Shown one piece after another: positions 15,885 through 26,304 of a stretch of DNA of 64,000 nt; position 1 is the stretch's first letter, and each line of letters begins with the position of its first letter. The DNA is from Rhizobium vallis. GTDB taxonomy: Bacteria; Pseudomonadota; Alphaproteobacteria; Rhizobiales; Rhizobiaceae. The notes below the pieces were generated by a model. The model saw only the letters and a list, made by a program, of their open reading frames with translations, was not told the origin of the DNA and ran no database searches. Made by a program: the position numbers and the translations under genes. The stretch covers positions 372,001 through 436,000 of the forward strand of contig NZ_ML133689.1 of assembly GCF_003985155.1 (NCBI RefSeq). The letters run 5' to 3'.

Positions 15885-18800
15885 TCAATACTCGCGCTCG
15901 TAGATGATGCCCGCTTCGCCGGCTCCGTTGCCGCCGGCTGCTCCCCGCAATTTGACGCCGCGGCCGACATCGAGATTGATGATGGCCTTAGCGCCCGCCG
16001 ATCCACCCTGCTGCAGTTCGAAATAGGTGCGGTCGTTGAGATAGCGACCGACGCTGACGCTCGTCTGGCCCTTGGAATCGGTGCTGACGTCGAAGTCGTC
16101 AACGCCGAGCTGGTTGCGCAGGCCTTCGAAAAGCGAGGTAGAGCGGTTTCCGGCCAGCTGGCTGACGGCGTCGGCGAGCTGGGCGATCTGCACCGGCGAG
16201 AGTTTTGACATCGACTGGCCGAAGATCAATTGCGCCAGCACCTCGTCCTGCGGCAGCTGGGGCGAGGAAGAAAAGGTGATCGATGGGTCGGTGGCAAGGC
16301 CCGCGACATCGACGGTCAGCGTCGTCGTGCCGGAAGCCGACGTCGCTTCCATGTCGAGTGCCGGCGTCAGGTCGCCGGCAAAGGTGATCCTGCTCTTGTC
16401 GGAGAAATCCAGGCGACGGTTGAGAATCGTCAGCCGGCCGCGGCGCATGGTGAAACCGCCGGTCACAACAGGGACTGCCGCCGTTCCACGGATCGTCACG
16501 CGGCCTCCGAGTTCGGCATCGATGCCGCGGCCGCGCACGAAGATATGGGAGGGTGCATCGATTTCGAGATCGAGAGTCATCACCGAGGATTTCTCGCCCG
16601 GCTTCCGCTCGCCCTCATCGCGCAACTGCGCAAGCACCGCCCGCGGCGCATTCTTATGTCTGATGTCGATTTCCCGTAGCGAGGTTGGCAGTTTTTCCGG
16701 GACCGTGATCGAGGTCTTTTCCAGCTGAAGCTTGCCGTTCAGCGTTGCACTCATGATCGGTCCGCGCAGGCCGAGCATTCCGCTCACCGTCGAGACGACG
16801 AGGGTTCCGTCGACATAGACCGCCTTGTCGAGCTTGATCGAAATATCGGCGGGGAAACCGCCGGCCGGCTGAATGCCGACCGTGCCGCTTGCCGAAATCG
16901 TGCCGCCGCCGCCAATATTGCCGCTAAGGCGGGAGATCACGGCCTGGCTGCCGTTGAAGGTCACCATCGCCGCCAGATTGTTGACGGCAAGATTGCGCCG
17001 GACATCGACAAGCTTTGCGCCATTTGTTGCAACCGTGCCATTGATGACGGGGGCGGCAGCGGTCCCTCCGATCCGCAGATCGACGGTGGCGACACCATCG
17101 GCGACAAGGCCTTGTTCCGCCAGCGGTGCGCCGAGAACGGCGAAGGGAAGATTGCCGTTGAAGTGCATGTCGATGGCGCGATTGCCTGAGATCACGACGC
17201 TGCCCCCGCCTTTCAGCGACATGCCGGCGTCCCCGGCAAGGTTGGTATCGACCGTCAGTCTGTTTTCGGCAAGCTTGCCGGATGCGCCGATGCTGAACGG
17301 CGCGAGACCGGCGCCTTTCGTTTGGCTCGTCGCCGCGTTCTTCCAGTCGACCTTGAAATCGACGGAGGGCGCCGACAGCGCGCCGGTGGCCTTTACGGTC
17401 GCTGAAACTGCGCCCTCGGCGCCAAGGCCGGGAACAAAGCCATTGGCGATGCCAGCCGGAACATTGGTGGCGTTCGCCGTGACGTCGACCGAGCGGATCG
17501 ACGTGCCCGCGATGGCAAGATTGCCGGCGGCTTTCAGGTCGATACCGCCGCCGCCAGTGAGGTTGGCATCGAAATCCAGCCTGTCGCCGGCATATTTTCC
17601 TGTCGCCGCCAGTGCGAGGCGGGGGATGCCGGCGGCCTTGGTATGGCTGGTCGCGGCGTCCTTCCAGTCGAGCTTGAAATCGACGATCGGATTGGTTGGC
17701 GTGCCAGAGGTGACGGCGTTTGCCGAAAGCATGCCTTCCGCACCGAGGCCGGGAACGAAGGCATTGGCAATATTTGCCGGCAGCGCCGGGATATCCGCAT
17801 TGATCGAAAGATCACGGATGGCGGTTCCCGCAATCGTTACGCCGCCCGTCGCCTTAGCCAGCACACCATCTTTGCCGGCAAGGTTTGCGTCGAAATCGAC
17901 CCTGTCATTGGCAAACTTGCCGGATGCTGCGGCGCTGAGGCCCGATAGGCCGCTGCTTCTCGTCTGGGCGGTTGCGGCGTTCTTCCAGTCGAGCTTGAAA
18001 TTGACGGCCGGTTTCGGAAGCGCTCCGGAGGCGGATGCCGTTCCCGACACCGTGCCTTCCGCGGCGAGGCCCGGCACGAAGCCGTTGGCGAGACCAGCGG
18101 GGAGATTGGCAAGATCGGCCTTGACGTCGAGATTGCGGACCGACGTGCCCTCGATCACGACATTGCCGGCGGCTTTCAGCGCGAGGCCACCCTCGCCCCC
18201 GAGATTGGTATCGAAATCGAGCCGGTTATCGGCGAAACGTCCCGATGCGGCAAGCGCGAGGCCCGAGAGGTGAGCGCTTCTGGTGTGGCTGGTTGCGGCA
18301 TCCTTCCAGTCGAGCTTGAAGTCGGCTGTCGGTGCGGCGGGTTTTCCAGCCGCGGACAGGGTGCCCGATATCGTGCCGCCGGCGGCAAGATCCGGAACGA
18401 AGGCGTTTGCGAGGCTGGCCGGAAAATTGGCGATCTCGGCATCGACCTTCATGTCGTCGATAGCCGTGCCGGCAAGCGCGACATTGCCCGTGGTCTTTAG
18501 CGAGAGCCCCTTGTCGCCGCCGGCTGCGACGTTGAAATCCAGCTTGAAGTCGGCGAATTTTCCTGACGCGCTCACGCCGAGGCCGGCAAGGCCGGCGCGC
18601 TTCGTGTGGCTTACCGCAGCGTTTTCCCAATTAAGGTCGAAATTGGCAGCAGGCTCGGAAAGCGTGCCCATGGCCGAGAGCTTCCCTGAGATCACGCCTT
18701 CGGCGGCGAGATCCGGAACGAAACTGTTTGCGATGCTTGCCGGAACATTGGTCAGCGCCGCGTCGACCTTGACATTGCCGATCGTCGTGCCTGTTACGGC

Positions 18801-21800
18801 GACGTCGCCGGTTGCTTTCAGCGAAAGGTCGCGTGCGCCTGATATGGCCGTGTCGAAATCGAGCTTGTTATCGGCGAATTTTCCCGAGGCCTTCACGGCG
18901 ATATCGGCGAGACCGACGCGCCTTGTATGGCTTGTTCCAGCATTCTTCCAATCGAGATCGAAATCAGCGGTTGGGGCGGAAAGAGAACCGCTGGCCGACA
19001 CCTTTCCCGAGATAACACCCTCGGCGGCGAGATCGGGAACGAAGCTGTTTGCGATGCTTGCCGGGATGTTTACCAGCGCTGCATCGACCTTGACGTTGCC
19101 GATCGTCGTTCCCGTCACGGCGACGTTGCCGTTTGCCTTTAATGAGAGATTATCGGCGCCGGCGATTCCCGCGTCGAAATTAAGCTTGCTGTCGGCGAAC
19201 CTTCCCGAGGTCTTTACGGCGAGATCGGCAAGGCCGGCGCGCCGGGTGTGGCTTGTCGCGGCGCCCTTCCAATCGAGATCAAAATCAGCGGTTAGCGCGT
19301 CGAGGGAGCCGGCGGCCGCCACTCTTCCCGTTACCGTGCCTTCAGCGGCGAGGTCGGGGACAAAGCCATTGGCGATACGGGCGGGCAGGTTGAGGATCTC
19401 GGCCCTGACATCAACAATCGGTGCCTTCGGATCGGCAAGCCCGACATTGCCGGCTGCTTTGAGCGAGAGGCCATCACCGCTGCTGACCGCAGTGTCGAAA
19501 TCGAGCCTGTTGTCGGCGAATTTGCCGCCTGCGGTGATGCCGAGCGGCGCGAGGCCTGCGCCCTTGGTCTGGCCCGTCGTCGCATCCTTCCAATCGAGTT
19601 TGAAGTCGGCCACCGGGGCGGCGGGCGTACCCGTGACTACAACCGTTCCCGAAATCGCGCCGCCTGCCGACAGGTTCGGGACGAAACCGTTGGCGAGTGC
19701 CGCCGGCAGCTCCTTGATCTCGGCATTGAGCTTCAGCGTCTCGCCGGCCGAGCCGGTGACACTTGCCGAACCGGAACCGGTTTTCAGCGTCAGTCCGTCC
19801 AGATTGGCGCTCCCTCCGCCGATCGTGACCCGTGTTGGTGCGGCAAGTTCGATCGGGATGTCGCGGGGACTTGCCGAGAAACGATCGAGGTTCAGGTCGA
19901 TTGTGCCGCCTGCAGCTTCGACATTGCCGGCTGCCAGCACAGGATTGCCGTCATAGGCGGCATCGAGATCGAAGCGGGTATTGTTCTGCTGCTTGGCAAA
20001 ACCGATCGAAAGGCCGGCCAGTCTGTTCGTTCCGGCATTCAGCTCCTCCGCCTTGATCGTGCCGTTTGCCGCGAGCGCACCAAGATCGCTGACGGTAACA
20101 TCGATATCCGGCTTGACGATCGCAATCGTGTCGCGGCGGATCGCGCCGCCTGATGCAAGCAGCTTCAACGCGATTTTACCGCTGTCGCTGCTGACGCCGA
20201 GCGATCCTTTCAGATCGCCTTCAGCTTTCTGGCCGCCAAGTGCGGCGAGCAGGCCGATATTGGGGAAATCGAAGGTCAACGCGCCTGTCGGCTCCAGCGA
20301 CGGCGAGAGTTCCAGATTGCCGCTCATCCGGTTGCCGCCGATATCGGCGCTCAGCGCCGGAATGCTCGTTTTGCCGTTCTCGGATCGGATATCGCCGTTG
20401 ATGCCGATCGGTTGGCCATCGATCGTGCCGGTGGCGGCGATCTTGCCCTGCGGCGCCTTGGGATCGGCGAGGCCCGACAGGTCGATATTGAGATTGGTAA
20501 GCACGCGGTCGGCCATCTCGAGGCTGGCGGCCTTGAGATTGGCCGTCACCGAGATTGCCGGGAGTTCTCCGCCGATCCTCAATGCGTAGCCTGCGCCGCC
20601 ACTGGTGCCCGCGACGAGTTTGCCGATATCGGGCAGCCGGCCGGAGAGATCGGCATTCAACGCCGAGCCGTCGAGCGCGACATTGCCGGCGGCTTCGAGC
20701 GTGGCTGATTTCACGACGATATTGGAAAGTGCGAATTTCGACGGGATGGTGCCGACGACCTGGCTTTCGAGCGAGATCGGCCCATCGAACTTGTCCGTCA
20801 CCGCGGCCGGCAGGGCTGCCGGCTGGACGGCAAGCTTGACGTTGCCGGTCAGCGCCGCGTCCGTCAAACGATAGGAGCCATTGAGGCCGCCGCTGATATT
20901 GGCGCTTTCGATGGTGGTGCCGTTGAAGCCGATGCCATCAGCCGAGATCTGCAGTGGTGCGGCGATCGTGACCGGACCCTGGACCGCGCGATTGAGATTC
21001 GGGTCGGCAAAGGTCATATCGCCGGCCACGAGGCGCAGTTGGACGCTGCCGGAACGGGCGGCGAGATTGAAGGCGTCGCTCTTTGCCGTCAGCTTGACAT
21101 TGCCGATCTCGGCCTGCGGAAGGGTTGCGGTGTCGAGTGAGCCGCTGACGTTCAGCCGGGCCGCGTGCGCATCGCCTGTTAGCGCCAGGTTGAGCCCCGA
21201 TATCAGGAAGCGCGCTTCGCCTTCGGCGAGAGGCCAGCGGAAATCGACGGGGCCCGACGTGCCGAGCAGATTGGCGTTCAGGCTATTGTTACCAGCCGGA
21301 TCGAGCGTGCCGGAAGCCGCGATCACGACGCTGCCGGTGGCAAGATTGCCGGTCTGGATATCAATCTTGCCACGGTTGTCGAAGGTGGCGGCGAGATCGA
21401 TATTGGTCTGGCCGGCAAAAAGCGGCCGGAATGCCGATGGAAGGAGTGAACTCAGGTCGCCGCCGCCCTTGAGGTCGAGATGGTGGAGCCCGTCCGCAGT
21501 GATTGCATGCCGGCCTTCGATTGCGGCGCGCTGCTGCCCGTCGAGGGCGGCCTGCAACTTACCTTTCCAGTCGGAGATCGGCCCTTCTCCATCGAGATCG
21601 ATATTGACGGCGGGACTGTCGGGCAGGCCGAGAAAGCCGGCAAGCAGCCCGCCCTTCGGCTCAGACAGGTCAGCCTTCAGCCGCAGCCGGTTTTCAGCGG
21701 GCCTATAGGCGATGTCGGCGGCAAGCCGGGCATCGGGAACCGCGTGACGGCTGACATTGACGACAGCTTCGCCGCCGTCGCTGTTTGCCGACAGGTTTCC

Positions 21801-22343
21801 TTGGGCGGCCAGCGTAAAGGCGCGCCCGGCAAAGGGTGCGGCAAGTTCGATGTCGGGCAGCTCGATGCGGTCTACATCGACCTTGATAGGAAGGCTGAAA
21901 CCGCCGGAATTTTCGGCTCCGGGCCGCGAGGGCAGAGTGCGCACCGGCTTGCGCAGAACGTCAATCGCAGCGATCTCGAAGCGTTTAGCGTGGAAGGTCC
22001 CCGTCAGCAGCGCAAGCGGGTTCCAGTCGATCGCAATGCCGTGAATTTCGGCGAAGACGCCCCTCGTATCGGAAAGCGAGATTTCGGCGGCGCGAAGCCC
22101 GCCGGTCAGCAGGCCTTCCGGTTCGTGCACAGTGATCGTCATGTCGCGATTGGAAAGCGTGGAGGCGATCTTCTCCGTGACGATACGGGCGCCAAAACTG
22201 GTGAAGCCGAAGATCGCAAGTGCCGCGACAGCGAGAATCAAAGTGACGCCCACGGCATAGCCGGTGAGCCGTATGATCCAGTTGACGATTTTTGCCAGCG
22301 TTTGCATCGGCGCGGACATTACCCCGTTTTCATGACGGCCCAC
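15885..22343 (-). CDS. tamB: Translocation and assembly module protein TamB, enlarged by tandem repeats
   Basis: 2152 residues. A single N-terminal membrane anchor (about residues 20-45, VNWIIRLTGYAVGVTLILAVAA) is followed by a very long beta-rich AsmA/TamB-like periplasmic part and the C-terminal TamB (DUF490) domain, ending in GEAGIIYEREY. With TamA it forms the inner-to-outer membrane bridge for outer-membrane protein insertion and perhaps lipid transport. E. coli TamB has about 1260 residues; much of the excess is eight 107-residue repeats at 17118-19685. tamA lies 30 bases upstream on the same strand. Starts at residues 9 and 13 (ATGs within the first 40 bases) are also possible. Confidence 0.93.
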   Translation of the reverse strand: MGRHENGVMSAPMQTLAKIVNWIIRLTGYAVGVTLILAVAALAIFGFTSFGARIVTEKIASTLSNRDMTITVHEPEGLLTGGLRAAEISLSDTRGVFAEIHGIAIDWNPLALLTGTFHAKRFEIAAIDVLRKPVRTLPSRPGAENSGGFSLPIKVDVDRIELPDIELAAPFAGRAFTLAAQGNLSANSDGGEAVVNVSRHAVPDARLAADIAYRPAENRLRLKADLSEPKGGLLAGFLGLPDSPAVNIDLDGEGPISDWKGKLQAALDGQQRAAIEGRHAITADGLHHLDLKGGGDLSSLLPSAFRPLFAGQTNIDLAATFDNRGKIDIQTGNLATGSVVIAASGTLDPAGNNSLNANLLGTSGPVDFRWPLAEGEARFLISGLNLALTGDAHAARLNVSGSLDTATLPQAEIGNVKLTAKSDAFNLAARSGSVQLRLVAGDMTFADPNLNRAVQGPVTIAAPLQISADGIGFNGTTIESANISGGLNGSYRLTDAALTGNVKLAVQPAALPAAVTDKFDGPISLESQVVGTIPSKFALSNIVVKSATLEAAGNVALDGSALNADLSGRLPDIGKLVAGTSGGAGYALRIGGELPAISVTANLKAASLEMADRVLTNLNIDLSGLADPKAPQGKIAATGTIDGQPIGINGDIRSENGKTSIPALSADIGGNRMSGNLELSPSLEPTGALTFDFPNIGLLAALGGQKAEGDLKGSLGVSSDSGKIALKLLASGGAIRRDTIAIVKPDIDVTVSDLGALAANGTIKAEELNAGTNRLAGLSIGFAKQQNNTRFDLDAAYDGNPVLAAGNVEAAGGTIDLNLDRFSASPRDIPIELAAPTRVTIGGGSANLDGLTLKTGSGSASVTGSAGETLKLNAEIKELPAALANGFVPNLSAGGAISGTVVVTGTPAAPVADFKLDWKDATTGQTKGAGLAPLGITAGGKFADNRLDFDTAVSSGDGLSLKAAGNVGLADPKAPIVDVRAEILNLPARIANGFVPDLAAEGTVTGRVAAAGSLDALTADFDLDWKGAATSHTRRAGLADLAVKTSGRFADSKLNFDAGIAGADNLSLKANGNVAVTGTTIGNVKVDAALVNIPASIANSFVPDLAAEGVISGKVSASGSLSAPTADFDLDWKNAGTSHTRRVGLADIAVKASGKFADNKLDFDTAISGARDLSLKATGDVAVTGTTIGNVKVDAALTNVPASIANSFVPDLAAEGVISGKLSAMGTLSEPAANFDLNWENAAVSHTKRAGLAGLGVSASGKFADFKLDFNVAAGGDKGLSLKTTGNVALAGTAIDDMKVDAEIANFPASLANAFVPDLAAGGTISGTLSAAGKPAAPTADFKLDWKDAATSHTRSAHLSGLALAASGRFADNRLDFDTNLGGEGGLALKAAGNVVIEGTSVRNLDVKADLANLPAGLANGFVPGLAAEGTVSGTASASGALPKPAVNFKLDWKNAATAQTRSSGLSGLSAAASGKFANDRVDFDANLAGKDGVLAKATGGVTIAGTAIRDLSINADIPALPANIANAFVPGLGAEGMLSANAVTSGTPTNPIVDFKLDWKDAATSHTKAAGIPRLALAATGKYAGDRLDFDANLTGGGGIDLKAAGNLAIAGTSIRSVDVTANATNVPAGIANGFVPGLGAEGAVSATVKATGALSAPSVDFKVDWKNAATSQTKGAGLAPFSIGASGKLAENRLTVDTNLAGDAGMSLKGGGSVVISGNRAIDMHFNGNLPFAVLGAPLAEQGLVADGVATVDLRIGGTAAAPVINGTVATNGAKLVDVRRNLAVNNLAAMVTFNGSQAVISRLSGNIGGGGTISASGTVGIQPAGGFPADISIKLDKAVYVDGTLVVSTVSGMLGLRGPIMSATLNGKLQLEKTSITVPEKLPTSLREIDIRHKNAPRAVLAQLRDEGERKPGEKSSVMTLDLEIDAPSHIFVRGRGIDAELGGRVTIRGTAAVPVVTGGFTMRRGRLTILNRRLDFSDKSRITFAGDLTPALDMEATSASGTTTLTVDVAGLATDPSITFSSSPQLPQDEVLAQLIFGQSMSKLSPVQIAQLADAVSQLAGNRSTSLFEGLRNQLGVDDFDVSTDSKGQTSVSVGRYLNDRTYFELQQGGSAGAKAIINLDVGRGVKLRGAAGGNGAGEAGIIYEREY
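17118..19685 (-). repeat. Eight tandem 321-bp repeats inside tamB
   Basis: Eight consecutive copies, each starting FVPxLxAxG and containing a F(K/D)LDWK-A-TSHT block, an ASGKFADxxLDFD block and an LKAxGNVxIxGT block. Each copy ends in PAxIANx. The first residue of copy 1 (codon at 19683-19685) and of copy 8 (17436-17438) are 2247 bases apart, which is exactly seven periods of 107 codons. Copies differ by many substitutions but keep length, so the array is in-frame and not recently expanded, except that copies 2-4 are noticeably more alike. Confidence 0.9.
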
Positions 22344-22373
22344 AGATCGGAAAACAAAGCGGAATCGGCAACC

Positions 22374-24302
22374 CTAGAAGGATTGGCCGATGCCGGCGTA
22401 GATTCCATAATCTGTGCCATTCTCGTACTTGTTCAGCGGCACGGCAAAATCAAGCCGCAGCGGGCCGAAAGGCGTCGCATACCGTATTCCCGCACCTGCG
22501 CCCGCACGAATATCGGAAAATTCCGGAAAGGTGCTGTCCGAGACCGTGCCGACATCGATGAAGGGCACGATGCCGATCGTATCGGTGATCTTGATGCGCG
22601 CCTCCAGCGAAGCGGTCATATAGGAGCGGCCGCCGGTGGCATCGCCATTGTCGTTATAGGGAGAGATTTCCTGATAGCTGTAACCGCGCACCGAGCCGCC
22701 GCCACCGGCAAAGAAGCGCTGCGTGGCGGGAATGCTGTCGATGCCATCGCCGCCGATCAGGACGCCGGCGGCAACCTTGCCGGCCAGCACCACGCCGTCT
22801 TCCTGGCCGAACGGCAGATAGCCGGAGATCGAGCCCTGGAAAGCGGCATAGGGCGTGGCGTTGAAAATCTCGTAGCCGGGCTTTGCCGAGAGGGTCGCGT
22901 GATAACCTTCCGTCGGGTTGAACTTGTCGTCGCGCGCGTCGCGGTCATATAGGATCGGCAGGGTGACTGTGAGGTAGTCGTTTTCGCCGAAGGCGTCGTC
23001 GTCGCGTTCCCAGCTGACCTCGCCACTCGCAGAGACCGTGTCTTGGTCGGTCAGTTCGTAGGAAAGGCCGAGCGAGGCGGTGATGAGCGTCGCATTATAG
23101 GCATCCGGGTTTTCGGTCTTGGCGACGATGCCGGCCTTCAGCGTGGCGGCGGGGAAGAAGGCGCCGGGCTTGGTGAAGAGAATGCCGGCCGAATAATCGA
23201 GGCTGCCGACGTCGGTCGTTTCGCCAAGCCGCGAGACCGATCCCTCGATCCTCAGCGTCTCGGCTTCGCCGAACAGGTTGCGGTGGCCCCAATAGCCCTG
23301 GATGCCGAGGCCGTCGGTGGTGGAATATTGCGCGCCGACGCCGAAGTAGCGTCTCTTGCCTTCGGAAACCTCGATCGTCATCGGCAAGGTGCCGTCAGGC
23401 GCCAGCGCATCGCCCTGATGAATGGTAACGCTCGAAAAGACGCCGAGGGCGCGAAGCCGCTCGCCGGCTTTCTTCAGCGCTTCCGGAGAGTAGGCCTCGC
23501 CCTTGTTCAGCCGGGAATAGCGCTTGACGAAACCAGGTTTGACGGTCTTTTCGCCGGTGACGCCGACTTCTCCGATCGGGGCGATGGGTCCGCCCTCGGC
23601 AGCAAGCACGATATCGACGGTATCGCTCTTGTGATCGGCGACGACCTTGCGCTCGGTCAGTCTGGCGAAGGGACGGCCTTCGCTCTTCAATTGCTCGACT
23701 ATTTTATCGCCGGCCTTGATGATGGCGAGCGAACCGGCGTCGGCGCCTGGGGCAAGATCGTAATCGGCGGGATTGTGGTTTGCAGCGTCGCCGCCGAACT
23801 GCACTTCGTTGACCTTGAAGACCGGACCGGGCGCGACGGTCACGGTGACGGGAATCGGTCCGGACCGGTCGAACGTCGGATTGGGCGGCAGGTCGTCGAT
23901 GTTCTTGCCGTCGATGGTGATCGTGACCACGCCGCCATAGCGGGCCTTTTCATACAAGGCGGCGATCAACCGCTCACGGTCGTCGCGCGCCTTGACGACA
24001 ATGCCGAGATCACCGGAGACCGGCTGCTTCTGGTCGCTGACGAGACGGGAACTGTTTTCCAGCGCTTCCTTGAGGTCGGGATCGGCCGTATCGGTCTTAA
24101 GATCGACCTGATAGCGCACAGGATCGGGGACCTGTTCGCCTTCATCTTTGTCTTTGCCGAAGATGGTGATGCCGAAAAGCTTGAAGGCGTAAGCATCGCC
24201 GATCAGGACCGGTGAGAACGCAGCCGCCGCTGCGACCACCATCATGGTGCCTGTTCGCCGATACGCAGTACCTGTTTTCGGGCTTGTCCCTCTGATCCGC
24301 AT
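22374..24302 (-). CDS. tamA: Outer-membrane translocation and assembly module protein TamA
   Basis: 642 residues, Omp85 family. The N-terminal hydrophobic segment with cleavage near GDAYA|FKLF is a signal peptide. POTRA-type domains fill about residues 50-310 (for example TVDIVLAAEGGPIAPIGEV, followed by RYSRLNKGEAYSPEAL), and a 16-strand barrel domain follows to the C-terminal phenylalanine (YAGIGQSF), the usual beta-signal. The barrel part contains the VRGYSYQEISP region of the conserved VRGY motif. It works with TamB, encoded 30 bases downstream. The first ATG is used here; a start at residue 20 (MMVV) would shorten the long signal peptide. Confidence 0.93.
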   Translation of the reverse strand: MRIRGTSPKTGTAYRRTGTMMVVAAAAAFSPVLIGDAYAFKLFGITIFGKDKDEGEQVPDPVRYQVDLKTDTADPDLKEALENSSRLVSDQKQPVSGDLGIVVKARDDRERLIAALYEKARYGGVVTITIDGKNIDDLPPNPTFDRSGPIPVTVTVAPGPVFKVNEVQFGGDAANHNPADYDLAPGADAGSLAIIKAGDKIVEQLKSEGRPFARLTERKVVADHKSDTVDIVLAAEGGPIAPIGEVGVTGEKTVKPGFVKRYSRLNKGEAYSPEALKKAGERLRALGVFSSVTIHQGDALAPDGTLPMTIEVSEGKRRYFGVGAQYSTTDGLGIQGYWGHRNLFGEAETLRIEGSVSRLGETTDVGSLDYSAGILFTKPGAFFPAATLKAGIVAKTENPDAYNATLITASLGLSYELTDQDTVSASGEVSWERDDDAFGENDYLTVTLPILYDRDARDDKFNPTEGYHATLSAKPGYEIFNATPYAAFQGSISGYLPFGQEDGVVLAGKVAAGVLIGGDGIDSIPATQRFFAGGGGSVRGYSYQEISPYNDNGDATGGRSYMTASLEARIKITDTIGIVPFIDVGTVSDSTFPEFSDIRAGAGAGIRYATPFGPLRLDFAVPLNKYENGTDYGIYAGIGQSF

Positions 24303-24419
24303 CCGCCGCTTTTGGTTTACGCCTACATTGAAGCTTCGTTGCCCAGCCGTGAACAGCTTAGCGGCAAAAACGCGCGGGGTGTACCATTTTAAATTGCCAA
24401 CGCGCTAATTTAGCACAAA

Positions 24420-24445
24420 AAATCCCGGACCTGTGTCCGGGATTT
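24420..24445 (-). terminator. Rho-independent terminator after the glycine-zipper lipoprotein gene
   Basis: An 11-bp perfect stem (24420-24430 with 24435-24445) and a four-base loop. On the minus strand it is followed by six T residues. It ends the lipoprotein transcript 28 bases beyond the stop and separates it from tamA. Confidence 0.9.
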
Positions 24446-24472
24446 CATGATTTTGCCTGTTTACAACCACCC

Positions 24473-24730
24473 TCAGCGCGGGCAGGTGTCGATGTAGCGG
24501 CGGCCGTAGCGGTCGCGATAGTAGCACTGGCCGGGCTGTTCGGCGACGCTGCCGATGAGGGCGCCGGACACGCCGCCGATAGCGGCGCCAACCGCCGCGC
24601 CACGAACGTTGCCGGTGACCGCTCCGCCGATCACGGCGCCGGATGCTGCGCCGATGCCGGCACCCTGCTGGGTCGGCGTACAGCTTGCGATCGACAGGCC
24701 GATCAACGCGAGTATGACAGCTTTCTTCAT
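24473..24730 (-). CDS. Glycine-zipper lipoprotein
   Basis: 85 residues from the ATG at 24730, which has an AGGAG site at good distance; the frame runs further upstream but without a signal. A lipoprotein signal peptide ends in IASC (lipobox, Cys near residue 17). The mature part is a Gly/Ala-rich zipper (GAGIGAASGAVIGG repeated with AAVGAAIGG) of the type found in small outer-membrane-associated lipoproteins. A Tyr/Arg-rich tail with two cysteines follows (CYYRDRYGRRYIDTC). Its role is not known; related proteins contribute to envelope integrity. It is monocistronic, with its own terminator. Confidence 0.85.
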   Translation of the reverse strand: MKKAVILALIGLSIASCTPTQQGAGIGAASGAVIGGAVTGNVRGAAVGAAIGGVSGALIGSVAEQPGQCYYRDRYGRRYIDTCPR

Positions 24731-25054
24731 TTCATTTCTCCTGGGTTGTCGCCCAATGGGCATAGGCCGTCCCTTTGTTTTTTTGTCAGGCTAGCTCGAA
24801 AACTATGTCGGAAGAAAGGGTTGTCCATCCGTTATGCTGATTTTTTGCGATACGGCTGTCGTCGCCTTTCGCATGCTGGGCAAATTCCGCCGCATTCTGC
24901 CGGATCAGTTTCATTGATCGCGGCGCGCATATTTTTTATCTGGAATCATTCAAAAATCTGGGCCTTTTGCCGCAGTTGATGTTAAAGCAAAGGGTAAGCA
25001 TTGACGCGCGGATGTTCGATCAGCAAGAACGACCGCGTGATACTGGAGCATATG
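24731..25054. other. Intergenic region between lipoprotein and hemA, with candidate hemA promoter
   Basis: 324 bases without a supported gene, AT-rich compared with its surroundings. A possible hemA promoter is TTGATC at 24914-24919 and TATCTG at 24937-24942 with a 17-base spacer; the match to the -10 consensus is partial. The lipoprotein promoter must also lie here, on the other strand. No riboswitch or clear operator was seen. Confidence 0.35.
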
Positions 25055-26269
25055 ATGGATTTCGAAGCATTTTTCAAAAACGAGCTGGACGGGCTTCGTG
25101 TCGAGGGCCGTTACCGCGTTTTTGCCGATCTCGAACGTCACCGCGGCAACTTCCCGCGCGCGACGCGCCATACGGCCGATGGCGAAAAGGAAGTCACGGT
25201 CTGGTGCTCCAACGACTATCTCGGCATGGGTCAGAACCCGAAGGTGATCGAGGCGATGAAGAACGCCATCGATCACTGTGGCGCGGGTGCGGGAGGCACC
25301 CGGAATATTTCTGGCACCAACCACCATCACGTCATGCTCGAGCGTGAACTCGCCGATCTGCATGGCAAGGAATCAGCGCTGATCTTCACGTCGGGCTATG
25401 TGTCCAACTGGGCCGCACTCGGCACGCTCGGCGCCAGAATTCCCGGCCTCATCATCTTCTCCGATGCGCTGAACCATGCCTCGATGATCGAGGGCATCCG
25501 TTATGCCAAGTGCGACAAGGTGATCTGGAAGCACAATGACGTCGCCGATCTCGAAGCCAAGCTCAAGGCCGCCGATCCGAAGGCGCCGAAGCTGATTGCT
25601 TTCGAGAGCGTCTATTCGATGGATGGCGATATCGCCCCGATCAAGGAGATCTGCGATCTCGCCGACAAATACGGCGCGATGACCTATCTCGACGAGGTGC
25701 ATGGCGTCGGCATGTACGGCCCGCGCGGCGGCGGCATTGCCGAGCGCGAAGGGCTGATGGACCGGCTGACGATCATCGAAGGCACGCTCGGCAAGGCTTT
25801 CGGGGTGATGGGCGGCTATATCGCTGCTTCGTCAGCGCTTTGCGATTTCATCCGTTCGTTCGCCTCCGGCTTCATCTTCACCACCGCACTGCCGCCGGCG
25901 CTGGCCGCAGGTGCGGTCGCCTCGATCCAGCATCTGAAGGTCAGCCAGTTCGAGCGCGCCCGCCACCAGGACCGGGTCCGCAAGCTCAGGGCGCTGCTCG
26001 ACCAGAACGGCATTCCGCATATGCCCAATCCGAGCCATATCGTGCCGGTGCTGGTCGGCGATGCCGCCAAGTGCAAATGGATCTCCGACCTGCTGCTCGA
26101 CAATTGCGGCGTCTACGTTCAGCCGATCAACTATCCCACCGTGCCAAAGAAGACCGAGCGGCTGCGCATCACGCCGACGCCGCTGCATTCCGATGCCGAT
26201 ATCGCCCATCTGGTCGAGGCCCTGCATTCGCTCTGGTCGCGCTGCGCGCTCGCAAGGCACGTCGCCTGA
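25055..26269 (+). CDS. hemA: 5-aminolevulinate synthase
   Basis: 404 residues, alpha-oxoamine synthase family, PLP dependent. It condenses glycine with succinyl-CoA to 5-aminolevulinate, the first step of haem synthesis in alphaproteobacteria (C4 pathway). Motifs: MDFEAFF and [18 protein letters not shown] at the N-terminus, [27 protein letters not shown] (glycine/PLP site), [12 protein letters not shown], and the PLP lysine in [14 protein letters not shown]. The ATG at 25055 is preferred over 25052 because of GGAG at 25045-25048 and because known rhizobial HemA begins MDFEAFF. A strong terminator follows at 26305-26343. Confidence 0.97.
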   Translation: MDFEAFFKNELDGLRVEGRYRVFADLERHRGNFPRATRHTADGEKEVTVWCSNDYLGMGQNPKVIEAMKNAIDHCGAGAGGTRNISGTNHHHVMLERELADLHGKESALIFTSGYVSNWAALGTLGARIPGLIIFSDALNHASMIEGIRYAKCDKVIWKHNDVADLEAKLKAADPKAPKLIAFESVYSMDGDIAPIKEICDLADKYGAMTYLDEVHGVGMYGPRGGGIAEREGLMDRLTIIEGTLGKAFGVMGGYIAASSALCDFIRSFASGFIFTTALPPALAAGAVASIQHLKVSQFERARHQDRVRKLRALLDQNGIPHMPNPSHIVPVLVGDAAKCKWISDLLLDNCGVYVQPINYPTVPKKTERLRITPTPLHSDADIAHLVEALHSLWSRCALARHVA

Positions 26270-26304
26270 TCTTTCGATATTCGATTGGGTTCGAACCCGT
26301 GAAT

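Noticed and set aside
21480..22952. A 490-codon plus-strand frame opposite the tamA-tamB junction
   Set aside because: It spans the boundary of two well-supported genes on the other strand and shows no domain; codon bias in the tam genes explains it.
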